From Cytobacillus sp. IB215665 (GTDB lineage Bacteria; Bacillota; Bacilli; Bacillales; SM2101), in the NCBI RefSeq assembly GCF_033963835.1, contig NZ_JAXBME010000011.1:62001-126000 (forward strand): a stretch of 64,000 bases of DNA, in the 5' to 3' direction. Positions 37,414 through 46,489 of this stretch are shown here, in pieces. The position numbers and the translations under genes were made by a program. The notes beneath the pieces are model-generated. The model worked only from the letters and a program-made list of their open reading frames with translations, was not told the origin of the DNA and did not search any database. The first letter of the stretch is position 1. The number at the start of each line of letters is the position of its first letter.

Positions 37414-38771
37414 AAACAATATATGCAAAATTGATAAGTTCTTTCATCATTACAATCTTGTTAAGTATGATCATAGCCTTTTACTTCGTAACGGCATTCA
37501 ATAAAAGGGACATTCAACATAATTTAGCAACTAACATGAAGAGCGTTGCATACGAATTCATTCAATTATATGGTAAGGAGAATGCACAACAAGCTGTCTC
37601 ATTTTTTACTAATATGTCCTTTACGGGATATACATTTATCATATATGATGAGCTTCTTCAAAAACAAGAAGTTGGAGAACGTACAATACAAGCTACCATT
37701 CATGAAGAGGACATAGTTAAAGTGTTAAATGGTGAAGAGCATACTAATTATGTAAAAGGGGTAAACCCACCTTTTAATTCAATTATCGGTGTGCCATTTG
37801 AAGAGCAAGGCAAGCAATATGCGTTGTTTGTGTTATCCAACCCTGAAAAACAGATCAGATCTTCTCGGAAAATACAACTAACTCAGTTAGCATTTGTGCT
37901 TATAATAGGGAGCTTGTTCTTCTTATATATATCAAAACTACTTGTGCAGCCTATCAAAGAATTAATCAAAGCAACAGAAGAGGTAGGAAATGGAAATTAT
38001 AAAGTGGAAATTCCGGTTACCTCTAAAGATGAAATTGGTTCATTGACAAGCCATTTTAATAAAATGACGAAAGAGTTAAGTAAAATAGAACAAATGCGCC
38101 AAGATTTTGTTGCAGGAGTCTCTCATGAAATTCAATCACCACTCACGTCTATACATGGGTTTGCTAAAGCATTAAAAAATAATGAGATTGATCAACAGGC
38201 AAAAATGGAGTATTTAACTATTATTGAACAAGAAAGTACGAGGTTGTCTCAACTAGGAGGAAACTTATTAAAATTAGCCTCACTCGATTCAGAACATCAT
38301 CCTTTTACATTAGTCCGTTATCGTGTAGATGAGCAAATTCGTCGTGTGATCACTTCTTTAGCTCCTCAATGGGAAGCAAAAGAATTACTATTGAATATCC
38401 AATTACCAGAAACTTATTTTAAAGGTGATGAAGATTTGTTAGAACAAGTTTGGGTGAATCTCCTTAATAATGCAATCAAGTTCACTCCTCGATTAGGGAG
38501 CATCGACATTAACTTAACTACAGATGAATCTAAAGTAACCTGCTCCATCACTGATACAGGACCTGGAATACCAGAAGAGGATCTCAAATATCTATTTGAA
38601 CAGTTTTATAAGACTGATCATTCTAGATCTTCAAGAGGAAGTGGTTTAGGACTTGCTATCGTAAAAAAAATAGTTGAAATGCACGGTGGACAAACTATGG
38701 CTATTAGCGAACTCAATAATGGAAGTACATTTGTCGTTACACTACCAATTAATCAAGAAAACGAGAAATAA
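37410..38771 (+). CDS. Membrane sensor histidine kinase (partner of the 36736 regulator)
   Basis: A 453-residue kinase. Membrane helix at 8-27, an external sensor domain of about 125 residues with no recognisable fold, a second membrane helix at about 155-173, a HAMP domain (175-228), phosphoacceptor His239 in VSHEIQSPLTSIHGF, and an HATPase domain with NLLNNAIKFT, DTGPGI and SGLGLAIV. The start overlaps the regulator stop (ATGA). It probably senses an envelope cue and adjusts the surface glycosylation genes it is transcribed with. Confidence 0.92.
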   Translation: MKTIYAKLISSFIITILLSMIIAFYFVTAFNKRDIQHNLATNMKSVAYEFIQLYGKENAQQAVSFFTNMSFTGYTFIIYDELLQKQEVGERTIQATIHEEDIVKVLNGEEHTNYVKGVNPPFNSIIGVPFEEQGKQYALFVLSNPEKQIRSSRKIQLTQLAFVLIIGSLFFLYISKLLVQPIKELIKATEEVGNGNYKVEIPVTSKDEIGSLTSHFNKMTKELSKIEQMRQDFVAGVSHEIQSPLTSIHGFAKALKNNEIDQQAKMEYLTIIEQESTRLSQLGGNLLKLASLDSEHHPFTLVRYRVDEQIRRVITSLAPQWEAKELLLNIQLPETYFKGDEDLLEQVWVNLLNNAIKFTPRLGSIDINLTTDESKVTCSITDTGPGIPEEDLKYLFEQFYKTDHSRSSRGSGLGLAIVKKIVEMHGGQTMAISELNNGSTFVVTLPINQENEK

Positions 38772-38830
38772 AAAGAAATTTTTAATACTGCTAATCAGAC
38801 TAGGTTTTTATAAGAATTTCCCTTACTTTT

Positions 38831-38857
38831 GTCACAAACTTACCTCCTTACTCGTTA
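38831..38857 (+). promoter_or_regulatory. ECF41-type promoter (TGTCACA-N16-CGTT)
   Basis: TGTCACA at 38831-38837, 16-base spacer, CGTT at 38854-38857. The published ECF41 target is TGTCACA-N16-CGTC, so one base differs. The start site would fall near 38862-38866, right at the Shine-Dalgarno sequence of the flavoprotein gene, giving a leader of only about 15-20 bases. The downstream operon encodes an ECF41 sigma factor, so autoregulation is expected. Confidence 0.75.
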
Positions 38858-38872
38858 TAAGGGCAAGGAGGC
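38844..38872 (+). promoter_or_regulatory. Hairpin masking the Shine-Dalgarno of the flavoprotein gene
   Basis: CCTCCTT (38844-38850) is the exact complement of AAGGAGG (38866-38872), which is the ribosome binding site 7 bases before ATG 38880; the loop is 15 bases. The CCTCCTT lies inside the spacer of the ECF41 promoter, so only transcripts coming from upstream would contain it. Confidence 0.55.
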
Positions 38873-38879
38873 GAATAAA

Positions 38880-40070
38880 ATGAAAACAATTGTGATATTA
38901 GGCGGAGGTTACGCTGGAATAAACTTAGTAGACAGTTTGAAGAAAGAATTAAAAGACCAGCTAGGAACAGCAGTGAGAGTTATATTAGTTGATAAAAACT
39001 CGTATCATTTTCGAAAGGTACTATTAGTAAAAGCAATTACCGAAGATGCAGACGACTTACAACTAAAAGTTCCCTTTCAACGGTATGTTTCAAAGGGTAT
39101 TGAGGTGTTACAAGGGGAAGTCACACGTATTAATAAGGCTGGTAATATTGTTGAAATTGAAAAGGAAGACCACCAAGTAGTTGAGCTTCATTACGATTAT
39201 TTAGTCATTACGCTAGGTAGCAGAGTTAAGGACAATGAGCACTTTTTTGGGGGTATGACACTTAAGGATGAAAGTAGCGCACATGCTATTAAAGATAGGT
39301 TAATAGACTTAATAAATAACACAAAAAAACTCAATTCTGATCATAAAAGGCAAAGCAATTTAAATATCGCATTAGTTGGTGCTGGAATAACAGGAATTGA
39401 AACTGCATGTGAGCTTGCTGTGTGGCTAAAAGAACAAGCGTTAGTGCATGGTATTGATCCGAGTGGAGTAGAAGTTCTTTTATTCGATCCGAAAACACGG
39501 CTTCTACACGAAGCACCTGAACATATTAGTTCCAGATTAGAGAAAAAGATGAACAAATTTGGTGTCAAGTTTTTTTCTAACACAAGGGTAAAGGAATTCA
39601 AGAATGGATACCTAGTCTGTACAGATGGAAGAAAATATGAAATAGGCTTATGTGTCATTACAAACGGTGTGGAAGTTAATCCAACCATCAAACAATTTCA
39701 ATTACCACTATCTGATCGAAATCAACTAATTGTTAACGTTTGTTATGAAGTAGAAGGGCACCAAAACATTTATTCAATTGGAGACTGTGCTCGAATAATT
39801 GACCCTATTACAAATGAATACGATGGAATGACATGTAAGGAGGCTATTCCACAGGCACAGAGGTTGGCTAAAATTATTAAGAATAAAATGACTAAACAGC
39901 CAAATCATATCGTTCATACTAGCTACCCTGTTAAGCTATTTTGTGTTAGTTTAGGACCAAATGAAGGATTTGTTTGGATTCAAAAATGGGGTATGAATTT
40001 TACGTTAACAGGCCAATTAGGGTTGAGATTCCGCAATTATACATGGAATCTTGCAAGTTTACTAAAGTGA
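38880..40070 (+). CDS. FAD/NAD(P)-dependent oxidoreductase (NDH-2-like)
   Basis: A 396-residue two-dinucleotide-fold flavoprotein resembling type II NADH dehydrogenases. FAD site IVILGGGYAGI at 4-14, NAD site IALVGAGITGIETA at about 158-171, and second FAD contact NIYSIGDCA at about 294-302. There is no membrane helix. Start ATG 38880 follows AAGGAGG by 7 bases; an in-frame TTG at 38829 would lie inside the promoter. It is the first gene of the ECF41 operon. ECF41 sigma genes are characteristically linked to a carboxymuconolactone decarboxylase, an oxidoreductase or an epimerase; this is the oxidoreductase type. Confidence 0.87.
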   Translation: MKTIVILGGGYAGINLVDSLKKELKDQLGTAVRVILVDKNSYHFRKVLLVKAITEDADDLQLKVPFQRYVSKGIEVLQGEVTRINKAGNIVEIEKEDHQVVELHYDYLVITLGSRVKDNEHFFGGMTLKDESSAHAIKDRLIDLINNTKKLNSDHKRQSNLNIALVGAGITGIETACELAVWLKEQALVHGIDPSGVEVLLFDPKTRLLHEAPEHISSRLEKKMNKFGVKFFSNTRVKEFKNGYLVCTDGRKYEIGLCVITNGVEVNPTIKQFQLPLSDRNQLIVNVCYEVEGHQNIYSIGDCARIIDPITNEYDGMTCKEAIPQAQRLAKIIKNKMTKQPNHIVHTSYPVKLFCVSLGPNEGFVWIQKWGMNFTLTGQLGLRFRNYTWNLASLLK

Positions 40071-40082
40071 CGGTGAAGGATA

Positions 40083-40967
40083 TTGGAAAATTCATTAATT
40101 CAGCAACTTTATATAGATTATAAGCCACTTCTTTTTTCTCTTGCTTACAAAATGACTGGGAGTGTTAGTGATGCAGATGATGTCGTCCAAGATGTGTTTT
40201 CTAAATTAACAAATTATGAGCTAAAGAACAATCAAAACGTGAAAGCATTTCTTTGTAAGTTAGTGACAAACCGTTCCTTGGATTTGCTAAAATCATCAAG
40301 GAAGAAGAGAGAAATATACACTGGAACTTGGTTGCCAGAGCCAATTGTTCAATATGAAGATCCATTAAATCATGTAATGGCAGAAGAAGACATTTCTATT
40401 GCTCTTCTCTTTTTGTTCGAATCATTAAATCCAATAGAAAGAGCAATTTTTATACTACGAGAAATTCTAGAATACGATTATAAAACCGTAGCTGATATCG
40501 TTCAAAAGTCAGAGAGCAACTGCCGAAAAATATTGAGTAGACTGAAAAAAGAACTTCCTGATCTTAATAAAGAACTTCTTCCTATTCCTGCTGAGGAGCA
40601 TGAACAAACAGTCGTAACATTTATCTCCGCCTTCCAAACTGGAAAAGTAACAAACCTCGTAAAATATTTACAAAACGATATCACTTACTATGCAGATGGT
40701 GGTGGTAAAAAAGCAGCTGCATTACGTCCAGTCATAGGTAAAGAAAAAGTAAGCGCATTATTTAAGGCACTTGCTATTAGACTTTTGGAGGAAAACTACA
40801 AATTTCAATTGAATACAGTAAACGGGCAAGCAGGTTTGACCATTTTGGACCCAACAGGATTCACTGCTGTGGTCTCCTTCAAAGTCTATGAAGGTAAGAT
40901 AAAAGCCATCTACTATATTGTTAACCCTGATAAAGTTAGACATATTCAAAATGATGTGAGCATTTAA
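40083..40967 (+). CDS. ECF41-family RNA polymerase sigma factor
   Basis: A 294-residue extracytoplasmic-function sigma factor with the fused C-terminal domain of group ECF41. Sigma region 2 at about 10-75 (DADDVVQDVFSKL), the linker motif WLPEP at 83-87, region 4 at about 110-165 (LNPIERAIFILRE), then a SnoaL-like domain (170-294) with DGGGKK at 205-210 and NPDK near the end. In ECF41 the C-terminal extension replaces an anti-sigma factor. TTG start at 40083 with GAAGGA upstream, 12 bases after the flavoprotein stop. The matching promoter lies ahead of the operon. Confidence 0.93.
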   Translation: MENSLIQQLYIDYKPLLFSLAYKMTGSVSDADDVVQDVFSKLTNYELKNNQNVKAFLCKLVTNRSLDLLKSSRKKREIYTGTWLPEPIVQYEDPLNHVMAEEDISIALLFLFESLNPIERAIFILREILEYDYKTVADIVQKSESNCRKILSRLKKELPDLNKELLPIPAEEHEQTVVTFISAFQTGKVTNLVKYLQNDITYYADGGGKKAAALRPVIGKEKVSALFKALAIRLLEENYKFQLNTVNGQAGLTILDPTGFTAVVSFKVYEGKIKAIYYIVNPDKVRHIQNDVSI

Positions 40968-40978
40968 TAGTAAATTCC

Positions 40979-41024
40979 AGCCGATACCTCAAAAAACCTT
41001 TGGGGTTATCGGCTTATATTTTTA
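40979..41024 (+). terminator. Rho-independent terminator after the ECF41 operon
   Basis: AGCCGATA (40979-40986) pairs with 41007-41014, with further pairs inside (CCTC with GGGG), followed by TATATTTTTAT. It lies 12 bases after the stop. Confidence 0.85.
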
Positions 41025-41497
41025 TACACACAGTCATTTTTTTAGGAGATCATATGAATGAATAATAGCAAAATAATTAACTCACAGATATTTGATAATA
41101 AGCATAATTAATAGTTTATTTTTTGTTGTGGTACATAATGACTGCAAGACTCTATTGGACTTTTTTAACATATTATGAAAATTTGGATGTACCGAGTATA
41201 AATACAGCTAATAAATACACCTTTTAAGTTCCTTTGATGATATACATAATATTCGGAATAAAAATGTAATCTTAGTATTTGCGGTCAATCTCTCCATTAC
41301 AAATAACCGACACATTTTTGTAACTATACCTTTCTACAAATGATTTCGTATAATAATATTAAGTGTAATACCTAAATAATGGATACTAAGTGAGGTAGTT
41401 TTCAAGCTAATACATACGAGGACCAGTTTTAATGTTATTAAGTCTAAGGTTCAGTCAATATTAGAAAAATTAGTTTAATAATAATGGGTGAGAAAAA
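41025..41497. other. Intergenic region
   Basis: AT-rich, no gene or strong repeat seen. It marks the border between the conserved operons and the accessory region. Confidence 0.5.
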
Positions 41498-42190
41498 ATG
41501 ATTAAAAACCAAGTAGCCAATAACAATAATAGTGTATTATTAGAAGTTCATAAACGAATAGATGGTATTACGAAAAACTCGAATGTTAAGACCTATCAAA
41601 TAAGATCGATTTCCTCAAGTGTATTTAAACTAATTGATAATAAATCAATTGCAAATATACTTCTACTTTGTGAAAAACTGTTAGAGAAACGTAAATGGGA
41701 GTATGGGGTTATTGCGTATGATTGGGCTTTCAGAATTAAAACACAATATAGTAAAGATACTTTCCTTGTTTTTGAAAGATGGCTAAAAACATATGTAACA
41801 GGGTGGGGAGATTGTGATGATTTCTGTACTCACGCTTTTGGAGAGCTATTAAGTCAAAATAATAGCTTATTTCCTAAGGTTGTTCAATGGACATAACACA
41901 CTGATTTTTGGGTAAGGCGTGCAGCAGCTGTTATTTTAATCTATCCAATTAAGAAGATGAGGTTTGATGAACTAGAACCGTTTAAAATTGCAGATCATTT
42001 GATGAATGATGAACATGACTTAGTTTTAAAAGGTTATGGATGGATGCTTAAAATATATTCAACTGTTAAACCTGATGAAGTCTATCATTATGTGAAAAAT
42101 AACAAAATGATTATGCCTAGAGTTTCTTTTAGATATGCGATTGAGAAATATGATGATAATACAAGGAAATACTTGATGCAGAAAAACTAA
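41498..42190 (+). pseudogene. DNA alkylation repair (AlkD-like) gene with internal stop
   Basis: A single frame of 230 codons, the normal size of the AlkD family, is broken by TAA at 41894-41896 (context VVQWT-stop-HTDFWVRRAAAV). Both sides show HEAT-like helices, and the second contains the conserved WVRRAAAV that follows the DNA-binding concave face. AlkD enzymes are DNA glycosylases that remove N3/N7-alkylated purines. One base change from GAA or CAA to TAA would explain the stop. Translation could restart at ATG 41957, but only as a fragment of 77 residues. Confidence 0.75.
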
Positions 42191-42387
42191 TACAACAACA
42201 TTTTAAGATATGCAACATGAGATGTAAGTGTTTACTAGTGTTCAAGACAAAAAAGTCATTCAACAATCTGGCGCTTTTCGAATAGATAAACGTCATTTTG
42301 AAAGGGGATTTTATTTATAGCTTACAAATAATCATAATTGTTGTAAACTACATGTTGGAGTAAAAAATTTTCATTGTAGGTGAAATC

Positions 42388-42891
42388 ATGAATTCGAATA
42401 GAGAACAGTTGAATGCAATTATTCAGGAATTAACTGATGATGCGGTTTTTGAATTGACATTTTATGCAAAAGAAATCAAGTCAAGATACGAGTTTAAAGA
42501 TAAGATGGATAAAAAAGGGGTCGGACTTACCTATATTGGTAATGCTGAAGTAAGGAAACGATGGGAAGATACATTTACGAATTCCATTAGTCAAAGAAAA
42601 AAAGATGAAATCTTTTTACACCAGTATCTATGGCATATTTTCAGCTATAAAGTATTACCTTGTAAAGAAAAAGAAAAAGCCATTGAAGCTTTCAATAAAG
42701 TAAAGAAAAATAAAGTTTACGTTTTTTATCAAAATACATACTCATATTCACTTGAAAGTGCTGAAAATATTACGACAGAGGATTTTAAAGGTGAAAAGGA
42801 TATGTATATAGTTAACGAAGATTATACATGGACTTATGTACAAACCCATGAACAAGAAGCAGGATTGGGTCCTTACTTTTTTGAATTATAA
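42388..42891 (+). CDS. DUF4275-like protein
   Basis: A 167-residue soluble protein. A short helical start (LNAIIQELTDDAVFELTFYA) is followed by a domain with RWEDTF, FLHQYLWHIFSYKVLPC, KVKKNKVYVFYQN, DMYIVNEDYTWTYVQTHE and a final GPYFF. That order matches my memory of DUF4275 proteins in Bacillus, whose function is unknown. ATG start with TAGGTG upstream. Stands alone. Confidence 0.6.
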   Translation: MNSNREQLNAIIQELTDDAVFELTFYAKEIKSRYEFKDKMDKKGVGLTYIGNAEVRKRWEDTFTNSISQRKKDEIFLHQYLWHIFSYKVLPCKEKEKAIEAFNKVKKNKVYVFYQNTYSYSLESAENITTEDFKGEKDMYIVNEDYTWTYVQTHEQEAGLGPYFFEL

Positions 42892-43313
42892 GCATAGATA
42901 AAAATTATATAACTTAGGAATTTAGTAAGTTAATTAACGGCTAGAATGAACGATAGTAATCTTCAGCAATAAGGTGACTTTTTTTCTAAGAAGTGCGTCT
43001 TTCATTACTGAAAGGGCTAAATCGTCTATTAGTTCCAGTTCTTAAGAATAGAAAAAAATAAAACAATTATTTTACATAATAAGTAATCTTCTTTGTTGTA
43101 TATCGTTTGTTAAGAACCTTGCTCTTATTAACATAGAAAACACCAAAAAACAGTGTAAATTGACCCTTAAATGGTTATGAATTAACAGCTAAATTAACAG
43201 TGAAATAGCAAAATAAAGAGGAGCTGGGATAATCTAGCTCCTTTTCCTATGGACATAAATGACATCATCTTCTTCTACAGCATCTGATAGTTTACCACAA
43301 TCCCTTAGCTCCA
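42892..43313. other. Convergent intergenic region
   Basis: It contains a short hairpin AGGAGCT (43219-43225) / AGCTCCT (43236-43242) followed by TTTTCC, which may end the plus-strand DUF4275 transcript or the minus-strand hydrolase transcript. Nothing else seen. Confidence 0.45.
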
Positions 43314-44270
43314 TTAGAACAATGGCATTAGATGCTTTCTAATCAATTCAATTCTATCCTTGGCACGTGGCATGTAGCAAGAAGCAATAGTAACTACCAT
43401 TTCCTTCTTAGGGTTTATGAAAATTACATTTCCTCCATCACCTAAAGCTGCATAGCCATCATCAACAACCCACCACAAGTAACCATATGGCACGTCTAAC
43501 CATCGACTTTTTTCTGTTGTGCTGTCTTCTATCCATTTAAAGGATACAATTTGCTTACCGTTCCATACACCGCCATTTAAATATAATTGACCTATTTTTA
43601 TCATATCCCTTGGAGTTAAAGTAAGCCCCCAACCAGCCGAATTTACACCTTTAGGGTCTGCTACCCAACCAGTAACATACTTATCCTTTAGAAAAGCTAA
43701 ATAGTCTTCTTTATTTTGTATAATAACATTATTAGGAACTTTGATTTCAAGAGGTTTAAATAAGTTCTCTTCAGCGAAATCAAGCACTGATTGACCAGTT
43801 GCGATCGTTAGAATACCTGATAAAATATTTATGCCAACAGTAGTATATTTAAACTCCCCTACATCACTTTTCCCCCCTAGCAAATCTAATGCAGCTTTTA
43901 CCCAATCATCACTTGAATAGACCTTTGTATATGGCTCTGACTTGTATTTAAATGGTGCAGTCATTGTCAACAAATCTTTTATGGTGACATTTTGTATTGT
44001 TTTTTCGCCACGCTTAATTGTATAATCAGGGAAAAATGTTAATACTTTTTCTTCAATATTGTTAACATATCCTTTATCTATTGCAATACCAATAAGAGCT
44101 GATATGATACTTTTTGTTACAGATGCTACATGCAATACATCCTCTTGTGTATACCCATCAAAATATTTTTCGTAAACCAAACTTTCATTTTTTGCAATAG
44201 CAATACCTGCTATATTGGAATAATCATTTTTTACTAAATCTTCAAAATTAGAAATAGAATTATTATTCAT
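43314..44270 (-). CDS. Serine hydrolase of the beta-lactamase (class C) family
   Basis: A 318-residue penicillin-binding-like hydrolase without a signal peptide, so cytoplasmic. The nucleophile motif is SVTK (S-x-x-K) in HVASVTKSIISALIG, about residue 51; the second motif is near KYTTVGINILSG; a late GDGGN replaces the usual KTG-type triad. Such proteins include esterases, D-amino-acid peptidases and 6-aminohexanoate hydrolases, so beta-lactam resistance should not be assumed. Start: ATG 44270 with AAAAGGCG is chosen; a TTG at 44312 with AAAGGAG is an alternative that adds 14 residues. Confidence 0.85.
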   Translation of the reverse strand: MNNNSISNFEDLVKNDYSNIAGIAIAKNESLVYEKYFDGYTQEDVLHVASVTKSIISALIGIAIDKGYVNNIEEKVLTFFPDYTIKRGEKTIQNVTIKDLLTMTAPFKYKSEPYTKVYSSDDWVKAALDLLGGKSDVGEFKYTTVGINILSGILTIATGQSVLDFAEENLFKPLEIKVPNNVIIQNKEDYLAFLKDKYVTGWVADPKGVNSAGWGLTLTPRDMIKIGQLYLNGGVWNGKQIVSFKWIEDSTTEKSRWLDVPYGYLWWVVDDGYAALGDGGNVIFINPKKEMVVTIASCYMPRAKDRIELIRKHLMPLF

Positions 44271-45397
44271 TTTCGCCTTTTCGTATAGACACATTGACGT
44301 TAAATATATCAATACACTCCTTTCGTTAAAATCTAACAATATTGTTGTAATTAAGAATAATTTGTTATAAAAATATATTCAACTATTTATTTACAAAAAA
44401 AATAAAATGGTCCTGGTGCAAATAAATTATAGAATGAGAACACCTAGATATAATGACTCTAAAAAGGTGTGAGTGTATGATGAAACACGAAAATTGATTG
44501 AAATTAAAGCGTTATCAAAGTAAATGTTTGCTACGGTTATAAACACTTAGAGATAGTTTTTAGAGATTAACTGTATAATAAAATACTGAAAAAAAGAATG
44601 TTAATGATAAAACTATAAGAACAACAAACCTCATTTTCTTTGAGGTCGGAAGATAAGTAAACTTTACTGTCGTATGAGGAAAAAACAAACTTATTGTAAT
44701 GATAATACCGATAAAACCCAAAAGAAAAGCTGTCTGAGAGATTTGATGTGGTTATGTGATTACACCGATGCTAATTAGTAAAACTATCTACAAGGTATTA
44801 AATATCAATCGCCTTTTAAATTTGATCTCCAAAATTAATACCTGGTACTAGTTAGCTACCTTATTATGATAAATATTCGTATTATGTATAGATATTTCCT
44901 AAAATGACAAAAATGTCACTATTATAAAAAATGATCTTCCGTAATCAGCACATACTAGGAGAAAGGGAGTTGTTTATATAAATTCGAGTAGATTTGTAAA
45001 CAGTGAAAAAGTATTTTTCACCTGTTCCACAAGATTGGTATTTTCCCATCTTGTGGATCAAAAATTTCATACGCACTGAATTATCTGTGTTAAAACCATC
45101 GGTAGTGAAAAAAATTATTATATACAACTTTAGGCAAATTAAAAATATCAATAAGACCAATTTCACATTTTAAAAATTATGAAATCGAGCTTTTATCGTT
45201 ACCCTATTGACTCTATTTATGTCACGTTGTATCAAGGCTCCTATCAATGTTTAATCCTACAAATCCTTCTGTTCATTATCGACTAGCAGAGACCAAAATG
45301 ATAACTAATAAAATGGATAAATTAACTTTTTCTGTAAATTCATATGTTGTTTTATGTTATTCTATTATTTAGTACGAATACTATAAGGAGAAATAAA
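44271..45397. other. Long gene-poor region
   Basis: About 1.1 kb with no credible gene. It holds a perfect 10-base hairpin (TCCACAAGAT 45026-45035 and 45048-45057, 12-base loop) without a T-run. A sequence near 44520 (GTTTGCTACGGTTATAAAC) resembles the repeat's left half. A 73-codon minus-strand frame over the hairpin has no ribosome binding site. Confidence 0.45.
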
Positions 45398-45811
45398 ATG
45401 AATTATATAACAAATTTATTGAATTTTACTAAAGTACTTTTAGCTGTACTAATCTTATTTGCTCCTGTTGAAGTAGCATCTGCAGCTTCCTTAGAATTGA
45501 CTAAAGAACAAAAGGAAAAGTATTACAAACAATATGTTGAAATTGTCGAAGAAGTAGTAGCAGATTATTGTGTGGAAATGGGGGTTGTACCTTATGAGGA
45601 GTTTGCAGAAGAACATTGGGTGAAACCGCAAGAATTTCGAAAATTAGCAATTAGTATGGCAAATATGGAATCTGTAATATCTACAGAAACATGTAATTCA
45701 TCTTATATTAGGTGGTTTAATACAATGAATATAACTACTATGAGAGGATCTTTTGCACAGTTGATGCTTGTGCAAATAGCATTCATATTGGAGGAAAATA
45801 TACACGAATAA
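45398..45811 (+). CDS. Small secreted protein of unknown function
   Basis: A 137-residue exported protein. The signal peptide covers about 1-29 (LLAVLILFAPVEVASAA, AxA cleavage site). The mature part is helical and acidic, with two Cys (in ADYCVEMG and STETCNSS) that could form a disulfide. I recognise no family. ATG with AAGGAG at good spacing. No neighbours on the same strand. Confidence 0.7.
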   Translation: MNYITNLLNFTKVLLAVLILFAPVEVASAASLELTKEQKEKYYKQYVEIVEEVVADYCVEMGVVPYEEFAEEHWVKPQEFRKLAISMANMESVISTETCNSSYIRWFNTMNITTMRGSFAQLMLVQIAFILEENIHE

Positions 45812-46489
45812 ACTAACTTGATTTGTATAATTGTTATAAAAAATTAGTTTATTAGCTTTTCTGACTTATGGACAACCTAAAATAGTTTTTCCACAAAATG
45901 GCGCGAACCTGTAACAAGGGTTAGTGCTTTTCTTCATTTTAGGGGAAAGATTGGGAAGTTTAAATGTATAGTTGTACTGTAATACAATTTTTTGTAACAA
46001 GGGATTCAAGCAAAATACTAAAGAAAAAGGACTTTGAAATGAGAATTAAGCACATTTAAGAGTAATTCTGTTAATTAGATTGAGTGAGTTTTTACATAAA
46101 TGCCTGACTTGTACTTCTATGTTATGTAAGAATTTTTGTTAAGCTTGCATTAATGTGCTTAGGCAGATAAATTACTTTTATAAAACTAAATAGCAAATAG
46201 GGGGTAGCAATTATTATATAACAAGCTTTTTTAAAATTAAACTTAATAGATAAATAACAGGGGGAACTAGAGGTGTGAAAAAAGACTCAAGAAATAACTC
46301 TTTCATTAAAGGCCCCTTGACTTAACTTACCAAATTTAAATACCCTTGACCAAAATTGCCCACAATGATAGGGATTCCTTCACTACAATTAACATATATA
46401 TCCAGCTTTGTCTAGGGTGAATAATAATAGGTTTAATTGAAAGTGTTTTAAGCTATTAAACATAGTTGTGATCTACTACATACTTAATT
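45812..46489. other. Intergenic region
   Basis: About 680 bases, AT-rich. A perfect 12-base hairpin (46471-46482 / 46491-46502) overlaps the end of the minus-strand propeller gene. A 16-codon frame at about 46275 with GAGGTG upstream looks like a remnant. Nothing else supported. Confidence 0.45.

Noticed and set aside
43314-44270. Beta-lactam resistance gene
   Set aside because: The family fits, but there is no signal peptide and no clear KTG motif, so resistance cannot be claimed.
44945-45166. A 73-codon minus-strand frame
   Set aside because: No ribosome site; the frame spans a perfect hairpin and has a Leu/Ile-rich random look.
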